In this document: positions 1-5,345 of the stretch, piece after piece
How the letters are laid out: every line of letters starts with the position of its first letter
How positions within the stretch are numbered: position 1 is the first letter of the stretch
Assembly: GCA_016929205.1 (NCBI GenBank)
Contig: JAFGJF010000527.1
Span: 1-5,345 of the forward strand
DNA length: 5,345 bases
Direction: 5' to 3'
Source of the DNA: Anaerolineae bacterium
Lineage (GTDB): Bacteria > Chloroflexota > Anaerolineae > JAFGEY01
The notes under the pieces: model-generated
Told to the model about the DNA's origin: nothing
Database searches by the model: none
The model's input: only the letters and a program-made list of their open reading frames with translations
Translations under genes and position numbers: made by a program

Positions 1-1043
<1,043 letters not shown>

Positions 1044-1237
1044 GGCAGGACATCCCAGCGCCAGCGAGCAGTTGGCCTATGAAACGTGAGCGGGTTGCAG
1101 CCCTGTAGATTCCGAAGCGAAAGGGCACCGGTCCATGACGCGGTCAAAACAGCGCGCTCTCGGCAAGGCCATACGCTCGCCATCGCGGGATACCATGCTG
1201 TCGCATGTGACCTACCAGACCGGGCGCGGGTGGGGGT

Positions 1238-1684
1238 TTGCGCTGCACGCAGATCCCGATCTTGTATGCCGTCGCCATGGGAGTGGACGCCCTGGCGGCA
1301 CTGCTGGTCGGTAAGGCGTACGATCGGGTCGGGTTAAAGTCCCTGATCATCATCCCCTTTGTTACCCTGCCGCTGCCTTTCCTGGCATTCTCGCAGCACT
1401 ACTGGCTGGCCGTCGTCACCGCCGTCCTGTGGGGGCTGGTCATGGCTGTGCACGAGACGATCATGCGTGCCGGACTTGCCGATCTCGTCCAAGCGGGACA
1501 GCGGGCGTTTGCTTATGGCATTTTCAATACCGTCTATGGAGCTGCGTGGTTCGTGGGTGGGGCTGCGCTCGGGTTGTTGTACGACCTTTCCGGTGTCTGG
1601 CTCGTTGCCTATGTCGTCGTGATGGAAGCTGGCGCGCTCTTGGTGTTCCCTCGCCTTGCGCGGGCGGCAGAGAGGCAGGTCTGA
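1238..1684 (+). pseudogene. C-terminal remnant of an MFS transporter
   Basis: The frame from a TTG at 1238 encodes ~148 residues resembling the last five helices of a 12-helix major facilitator transporter. A helix starting IPILYAVAMGVDALAALL is followed by the cytoplasmic motif GKAYDRVG, then by hydrophobic segments around LIIIPFVTLPLPFLAF, WLAVVTAVLWGLVMAV, AYGIFNTVYGAAWFVGGAALGLLY and WLVAYVVVMEAGALLVF. A typical member has ~400 residues, so the N-terminal half is missing. Upstream the frame closes with TGA at 1208-1210. Weak MFS-like wording appears in another frame just before it (MLSHVTYQTG, from 1194), which hints at a frameshift as well as a deletion. No convincing ribosome binding site precedes the TTG. 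The 194 bases between the enolase stop and this frame hold no recognisable gene or terminator. I infer a decayed gene. A genuine short membrane protein started at the TTG is less likely. The transported substrate cannot be inferred. Confidence 0.65.
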
Positions 1685-1708
1685 CCCTGGTCGCTGCGGG
1701 CGGTGTCC

Positions 1709-1737
1709 TTGACTCCTGGGCCACACTGTGCTACAAT
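1709..1737 (+). promoter_or_regulatory. Sigma70-type promoter of the MutS-like operon
   Basis: The -35 box TTGACT (1709-1714) and the -10 box TACAAT (1732-1737) are separated by exactly 17 bases, each one mismatch from consensus. Transcription should start near 1743-1745. This lies a few bases before the P1 hairpin of the leader, so the whole riboswitch would be transcribed. The promoter is just past the MFS remnant stop and points at the ATPase operon. Confidence 0.85.
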
Positions 1738-1750
1738 CAAGGCCATTGGA

Positions 1751-1823
1751 GAGGGGTGATGAGGCTCACCCGAGGGGGCTTGTCCTCCTGATCCGTCGGT
1801 TTCCCGATTAATAGCCTCTACCG
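1751..1823 (+). promoter_or_regulatory. Candidate fluoride (crcB-type) riboswitch aptamer, variant
   Basis: The leader RNA begins with a 5-bp P1 stem, GGGTG (1754-1758) with CACCC (1767-1771), closing the loop ATGAGGCT. The loop segment GAGGCT (1761-1766) is an exact complement of AGCCTC (1813-1818), giving a 6-bp pseudoknot. As I recall the Thermotoga petrophila fluoride aptamer, it has the same GATGAGGC loop and the same 3' element GCCTCTAC. Between them lies a hairpin GGGGG (1774-1778)/CCTCC (1784-1788) followed directly by TGAT, matching the P3-UGAU arrangement. The variant parts are a two-base junction after P1 (usually longer) and about 20 extra bases (1793-1812) holding a small TCGG/CCGA hairpin. 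The pseudoknot strand is also the left arm of the following terminator, so ligand binding would favour read-through, as in known fluoride ON switches. The ligand assignment rests on motif recall and was not searched. Confidence 0.68.
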
Positions 1824-1864
1824 CTGCGGCGCAGAACGGCGTCCGGCCGGTAGAGGCTTTTTTT
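1813..1864 (+). terminator. Intrinsic terminator / expression platform in the operon leader
   Basis: AGCCTCTACCG (1813-1823) pairs perfectly with CGGTAGAGGCT (1848-1858), an 11-bp stem around a GC-rich 24-base loop, followed by a run of seven T (1858-1864). It lies between the promoter and gene A, so it can act only as an attenuator of that operon. Its left arm overlaps the predicted pseudoknot strand 1813-1818, making the two structures mutually exclusive. Confidence 0.92.
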
Positions 1865-1888
1865 ACGATTGCAGGGGAAGAATAGAGG

Positions 1889-3418
1889 ATGGCTTTTCAC
1901 AGCATACTGATGGAAAAAGACGGCCGAAAATCAGAGACTCTTGAGCAGCCGGCCTTTTTTGCCGATCTGAATCTCGATCAGATCGTCGACGCCGTTACAG
2001 CGGGCAAACAGGAATACAACCTGAAACCCTTTTTCTACACGCCCCTGCGCGATGCCAGGACCATCCGCTATCGCCATGAAGTGATGCAGGACCTGGAAGA
2101 CGAAACGCTGCTGGGGCAGATCAATGCCTTTGCCGAAAGAATGGTGATCGTGCGCCGCTATCTGGCACTCGTGGAAAAATTGGATTTTGAGCACCACAAA
2201 AAAGGCTGGTTTCTGGAGGCAGCGCTGGCGTATTGTAAGGCCATAACCGACCTGGCGCGCGATCTGGGCCTTGCGGCCCTGTCATCGCGCGGCCTGGTGG
2301 CATTCCGCGAGTATGTGGCAAACTACAGCCGCTCGCCCGAGTTTCAGTCGCTGCTGGCAGAAGCAAAAGAGGTCAAGGCCGGGCTGTCGGAGGCGACGTA
2401 CAGCGTGATTATCCAAACTGGCAAGTTCAGGGTGCGGAGATACGACGGGGAGAAGGATTACAGTGTACAGGTGCTAGAAACCTTTGAAAAGTTCAAACAA
2501 GGCGCGGCCAAAGACTACCGGGTTGACCTTTTCAAAGGGGCCGGCATGAACCATATCGAAGCCAAAATTCTGGAGTTTGTCGCCCGGCTGTATCCAGAGC
2601 AATTTGCTGCCCTCGACCGGTTTTGCGAGCGGCACAACCCTTTCCTGGACGGCGTCATCCGCACCTTTGACCGCGAGATCCAGTTCTACGTGGCCTATCT
2701 GGAGTTTGTCGCCGGCATCAAGAAAAAAGGGCTATCATTCTGCTATCCACAGGTGAGCGCCACCAGCCGCGAGGTGTTCAACCACGACGGCTTTGATCTG
2801 GCCCTGGCCCACACTCTGCTGGATACGCCCAGGCCGGTCGTCGTCAACGATTTTGCCCTCCGTCGCCCCGAGGCCGTGATCGTCGTCTCGGGCCCGAACC
2901 AGGGCGGCAAGACGACCTTTGCCCGCACCTTCGGGCAGTTGCACTATCTTGCCAGCCTCGGTTGTCCTGTGCCGGGCAGGGAAGCGCGGCTCTTTTTGTT
3001 CGACGAGATTTATACGTATTTCGAGAGAGAAGAGGACATCCACAACCTGCGGGGCAAGCTGCAGGATGACCTGGTACGCATCCACGACATTCTTGCCCGC
3101 GCCACGTCTCGGAGCATCCTCGTCCTGAACGAGATCTTTGCCTCCACCACGTTGCAGGATGCCGCTTTCCTGAGTAGGGCAATTATGGACAAAGTGATGG
3201 AACTCGATTTGCTGTGCGTGTGGGTTACTTTTATCGACGAGCTGGCTTCTTTTAACGAGAGAACCGTCAGCATGGTCAGCACCGTTGTCCCCGAAAACCC
3301 GGCCATACGGACGTTCAAAATCGTCAGAAAGCCCGCCGATGGGCTGGCTTATGCCCTGTCGATTGCCGAGAAGCACCATCTGACCTACAGGCAAATCAAG
3401 GAGCGCATCAGCCTATGA
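1889..3418 (+). CDS. MutS-like ATPase, gene A (no mismatch-recognition domain)
   Basis: This 509-residue protein resembles the lever and ATPase domains of MutS. It lacks the N-terminal mismatch-reading and connector domains of full MutS (~850 aa). Residues ~1-300 are mainly helical, with the lever-like motif FFYTPLRDARTIRYRHEVMQDL near 48-69. The ATPase has Walker A GPNQGGKTT (335-343); FEREED (378-383) leading to a signature loop LRGKL with Arg388; Walker B LVLNE with Asn414-Glu415, where MutS has Asp-Glu; and an H-loop reading VTF (446-448) instead of VTH, so the usual His is Phe. The nucleotide-binding loop is intact, but the site looks atypical. The ATG at 1889 follows AGGGGAAG (1873-1880); it is supported by the matching start of gene C (MVFQSIL versus MAFHSIL). 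This is the first gene after the leader terminator and is translationally coupled to gene B. A DNA-related mechanochemical or clamp role follows from the family; the actual substrate is unknown. Confidence 0.9.
   Translation: MAFHSILMEKDGRKSETLEQPAFFADLNLDQIVDAVTAGKQEYNLKPFFYTPLRDARTIRYRHEVMQDLEDETLLGQINAFAERMVIVRRYLALVEKLDFEHHKKGWFLEAALAYCKAITDLARDLGLAALSSRGLVAFREYVANYSRSPEFQSLLAEAKEVKAGLSEATYSVIIQTGKFRVRRYDGEKDYSVQVLETFEKFKQGAAKDYRVDLFKGAGMNHIEAKILEFVARLYPEQFAALDRFCERHNPFLDGVIRTFDREIQFYVAYLEFVAGIKKKGLSFCYPQVSATSREVFNHDGFDLALAHTLLDTPRPVVVNDFALRRPEAVIVVSGPNQGGKTTFARTFGQLHYLASLGCPVPGREARLFLFDEIYTYFEREEDIHNLRGKLQDDLVRIHDILARATSRSILVLNEIFASTTLQDAAFLSRAIMDKVMELDLLCVWVTFIDELASFNERTVSMVSTVVPENPAIRTFKIVRKPADGLAYALSIAEKHHLTYRQIKERISL
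3398..3403 (+). promoter_or_regulatory. Shine-Dalgarno site for gene B, inside gene A
   Basis: AAGGAG lies 11 bases before the ATG at 3415, within the last codons of gene A. It supports that start. Together with the ATGA overlap (3415-3418) it suggests coupled translation and near-equal output of the two proteins. Confidence 0.75.
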
Positions 3419-4962
3419 AGGTTTTCCTGATGTATCCCGACCGGGACTTCGATCCCAAGGAAAAACTGCCATGGAACGAGCAGGCACTGACGCAGGACCT
3501 GGAGCTAAATACCCTGTTCGAGGCGATGGCCTGTGGGGATGGATTCTTGTTCACCACCGCCAGGCAAGCGGTATTGACCGCTTTGGACGACGAGGAGACG
3601 ATACGCTACCGCCAGGACATTCTGCGCGACTGTCTGAAGAATGGTCCCGTAGTCCGGGAAATCTACCAGGTCCCCATCGAAGCGATCCAAAGGAAAAAAC
3701 AGAAGTGGATGGGCATTTACAGTAGATATCCCCGCGGGATCCTGACCAGCGCGCTGGAGATGCTGGAGATGTTTGTCGAGATGCTCAAAAAGCTCAGGAG
3801 AATCGCCGACGAAAACGCCGACAAGTTTGAATCGGACGGTTTCAGGCGGTTTTTCGCAATGATGGCCCAGGAACTGGACGATGACTATTTCGCGGTCGTA
3901 GATAGCCATCTCAAGGAGCTGAGATTCCGTGACGGCGTTCTGCTCAGCGCTGAATTGGGACGGGGGAATGAAGGCACGAACTATGTGCTCCGGGAACCGC
4001 CCGGGAAAGCGCGGAATTGGATAAGGCGGGTTTTAACGAAAAAATCCCCGGCCTACAGCTTCAGCATTCACCCCCGCGACGACCATGGTGCCAGGGCACT
4101 GGCGGAACTGAGAGATGGGGGTCTGAACCTGGTGGCGAATGCGGCCGCCCAGTCCGCCGACCACATTGACAGCTTTTTCAATATGCTGTGGATCGAGCTG
4201 GCTTTTTACATTGGCTGTCTGAATCTATCGGAGCGACTCGCTCAACTGGACGAGCCAATCGCGTTTCCTCTGCCCGTCCATTCCAGCCAACGCAGGCATT
4301 CGTTTACCGGGTTATACGATGTCTGCCTGGCATTGACCATGGAACGCCAGGTGGTCGGCAACGACGTGAATGCCGACGACCAAGACCTGGTCGTGATCAC
4401 GGGTGCCAACGAGGGCGGCAAATCCACTTTTTTGCGCAGCATCGGCCTGGCGCAAGTGATGTTGCAATGCGGTATGTTTGTGCCGGCCGCGTCCTTTTGC
4501 TCCAACGTCTGTGACGGGCTTTGCACGCACTTTAAACGGGAAGAAGACGCCACGATGGAGAGCGGCAAGCTGGATGAAGAGCTCGGCAGGATGAGCGAGA
4601 TTGTAGACCACCTGACGTCGCACTCTATGCTGCTGTTTAATGAATCGTTCGCGGCGACGAACGAAAGGGAAGGCTCAGAGATTGCCAGGCAAATCGTAAC
4701 TGCCTTGCTGGAAAAGCACGTCAAGGTTTTTTTTGTGACGCACCTGTACGAGTTTGCGCATGGGATGCACGATCTCGACATGGAAAACGCCCTTTTCCTC
4801 CGTGCTGAAAGACAAGCCGACGGAACGCGGACTTTTCGATTAATCGAAGGCGAACCATTGCAGACCAGTTACGGCCAGGACCTGTACGACAGGACGTTCG
4901 GACCGGACAACCAGACGCTCGCGCCTGCTGGCCAGCCGGAGGGAATAGGTGCGCCAGCCTGA
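3415..4962 (+). CDS. MutS-like ATPase, gene B
   Basis: This 515-residue paralogue of gene A has the same helical N-terminal part (ETIRYRQDILRDCL near 62-75 matches RTIRYRHEVMQDL of A) and a C-terminal MutS-type ATPase. Its motifs are closer to canonical: Walker A GANEGGKST (330-338); FKREED (373-378) with a signature loop SGKLDEEL starting at Ser383; Walker B LLFNES with Asn409-Glu410, again Asn for the usual Asp; the conserved-looking stretch ATNEREGSEIA; and an H-loop VTH with His443. No mismatch-recognition domain or nuclease (Smr) domain is present. The last ~18 residues are Pro/Gly/Ala-rich and probably disordered. The gene starts inside the stop of gene A (ATGA), and gene C begins 63 bases downstream. 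I infer that A and B form a hetero-oligomer in which B carries the more complete site. Function beyond ATP hydrolysis or ATP-driven conformational change is unknown. Confidence 0.9.
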   Translation: MKVFLMYPDRDFDPKEKLPWNEQALTQDLELNTLFEAMACGDGFLFTTARQAVLTALDDEETIRYRQDILRDCLKNGPVVREIYQVPIEAIQRKKQKWMGIYSRYPRGILTSALEMLEMFVEMLKKLRRIADENADKFESDGFRRFFAMMAQELDDDYFAVVDSHLKELRFRDGVLLSAELGRGNEGTNYVLREPPGKARNWIRRVLTKKSPAYSFSIHPRDDHGARALAELRDGGLNLVANAAAQSADHIDSFFNMLWIELAFYIGCLNLSERLAQLDEPIAFPLPVHSSQRRHSFTGLYDVCLALTMERQVVGNDVNADDQDLVVITGANEGGKSTFLRSIGLAQVMLQCGMFVPAASFCSNVCDGLCTHFKREEDATMESGKLDEELGRMSEIVDHLTSHSMLLFNESFAATNEREGSEIARQIVTALLEKHVKVFFVTHLYEFAHGMHDLDMENALFLRAERQADGTRTFRLIEGEPLQTSYGQDLYDRTFGPDNQTLAPAGQPEGIGAPA

Positions 4963-4983
4963 GATGTAACATGGATGGGGAGT

Positions 4984-5015
4984 GCTGGCGCCGGATTCGA
5001 GACCTGGCGTCCAGC
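4984..5015 (+). repeat. Inverted repeat (hairpin) between genes B and C
   Basis: GCTGGCGCC (4984-4992) pairs with GGCG-T-CCAGC (5006-5015) with one bulged T, around a 13-base loop. No T-run follows, so it is unlikely to be an intrinsic terminator. It ends just before the weak GGAAAA ribosome site of gene C and could act on mRNA stability or on translation of C. It could also be chance in GC-rich DNA. Confidence 0.4.
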
Positions 5016-5025
5016 TCGGAAAAAG

Positions 5026-5345
5026 ATGGTTTTTCAGAGCATACTATTTGAGAGAGCCCAGGACAGCATAACGGCGGAAGTAGCGGCAGTTCCCGGCACT
5101 GTCGACGTGGAGCAGCTCATGGACGCCGTCACGGCTGGCAAGCAAGATCAACCCGCCGAAGACGATACGACGACGGAACCCCCTGCCGCACCCCCCTTTT
5201 TCATTGATCTGAATCTCGATCAGGTTGTCGACGCCATCACGGTTGCCAAGCAGGAATATTCTCTGGAGCCGTTTTTTTACACGGCCTTGCACACCGTCGA
5301 CGCGATTGAATATCGGCATCAGATATTTCGGGATCTCGAGGATCG
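5026..5345 (+). CDS. MutS-like ATPase, gene C, N-terminal part only (3'-truncated by window edge)
   Basis: An open frame from the ATG at 5026 runs to the window end (106 full codons). Its start, MVFQSILFER, and residues 59-106 (FIDLNLDQVVDAITVAKQEY, then EPFFYTALHTVDAIEYRHQIFRDLED) clearly match the N-terminus of gene A (MAFHSIL, FADLNLDQIVDAVTAGKQEY, PFFYTPLRD..IRYRHEVMQDLED). It is therefore a third member of the same MutS-like family and nearer to A than to B. The part carrying Walker A and B lies outside the window. Compared with A it has about 35 extra residues near the N-terminus, made of a second copy of the DAVTAGKQ element and an acidic, Thr/Pro-rich linker (PAEDDTTTEPPAAPP, 43-57). 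An in-frame ATG at 4975 would add 17 residues, but the match to gene A favours 5026. The ribosome site is weak (GGAAAAAG, 5018-5025). It is probably in the same transcript as A and B. Confidence 0.85.
   Translation, partial: MVFQSILFERAQDSITAEVAAVPGTVDVEQLMDAVTAGKQDQPAEDDTTTEPPAAPPFFIDLNLDQVVDAITVAKQEYSLEPFFYTALHTVDAIEYRHQIFRDLED
5101..5259 (+). repeat. Internal duplication within gene C N-terminus
   Basis: Residues 26-42 (VDVEQLMDAVTAGKQDQ, 5101-5151) and 62-78 (LNLDQVVDAITVAKQEY, 5209-5259) are two diverged copies of one motif that occurs once in gene A (LNLDQIVDAVTAGKQEY, residues 27-43). They are separated by a Pro/Thr-rich linker. The first copy keeps DAVTAGKQ exactly as in gene A. Confidence 0.7.

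Noticed and set aside
1086..1337. 83-residue + strand frame after enolase
   Set aside because: Arg/Cys-rich composition and out of frame with the MFS-like helices it overlaps; it looks like a chance frame in a decayed region.
2735..3394. 219-residue antisense open frame opposite gene A
   Set aside because: It is the mirror of a high-GC coding region, has no family motifs, and the + strand carries clear ATPase motifs across the same bases.
3415..3418. Possible frameshift splitting one long protein into A and B
   Set aside because: A and B are each complete, similar in length and paralogous, with separate Walker A and B motifs; the overlap is an ordinary ATGA coupling with its own AAGGAG site.
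4242..4781. 179-residue antisense open frame opposite gene B
   Set aside because: Ser/Cys-rich composition without motifs, lying over the conserved Walker A to H-loop region of gene B.
1889..4962. Canonical mismatch-repair MutS
   Set aside because: Both proteins are ~510 aa with no N-terminal mismatch-binding domain or Phe-x-Glu motif, and the Walker B and H-loop residues differ from MutS.
4975..5025. Upstream in-frame ATG as the start of gene C
   Set aside because: The extra residues match nothing in A, the segment overlaps the hairpin, and the ATG at 5026 gives a start that aligns with gene A.

Overview
The window is about 58-60% GC by eye and reads entirely on the + strand. It probably comes from a Chloroflexota-like bacterium (Anaerolineae or Caldilineae type). 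That assignment is an inference from the style of the enolase and MFS proteins and the sigma70-type promoter, and it is tentative.

Layout. (1) Bases 1-1043 hold the C-terminal ~346 residues of an enolase whose start lies outside the window. (2) Bases 1044-1684 hold a short non-coding or degenerate stretch, then the last ~148 codons of an MFS transporter with no N-terminal half; this is probably a pseudogene. (3) Bases 1709-1864 form a compact control region. It has a near-consensus sigma70 promoter, then a structured leader whose P1 hairpin and pseudoknot elements match the fluoride (crcB) riboswitch. The leader ends in a strong intrinsic terminator that shares its left arm with the pseudoknot. 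(4) From 1889 onward lies an operon of MutS-like P-loop ATPases: gene A (509 aa), gene B (515 aa, overlapping A by ATGA), and the first 106 codons of gene C, a paralogue of A cut off by the window end.

How it may work together. Fluoride inhibits enolase. From memory of the crcB literature, fluoride riboswitches occur upstream of enolase and mutS-like genes as well as fluoride exporters. The sequence therefore suggests a fluoride-responsive locus: fluoride binding stabilises the pseudoknot, which prevents the terminator from forming and turns on the ATPases. The proteins lack the MutS mismatch-reading domain. A and B differ at key ATPase positions (A has TF where B has TH, and R where B has S in the signature loop), as expected for a hetero-oligomer with unequal active sites. 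What these ATPases do under fluoride stress is not known to me. This group, with its duplicated and divergent third member, is the most interesting part of the window.
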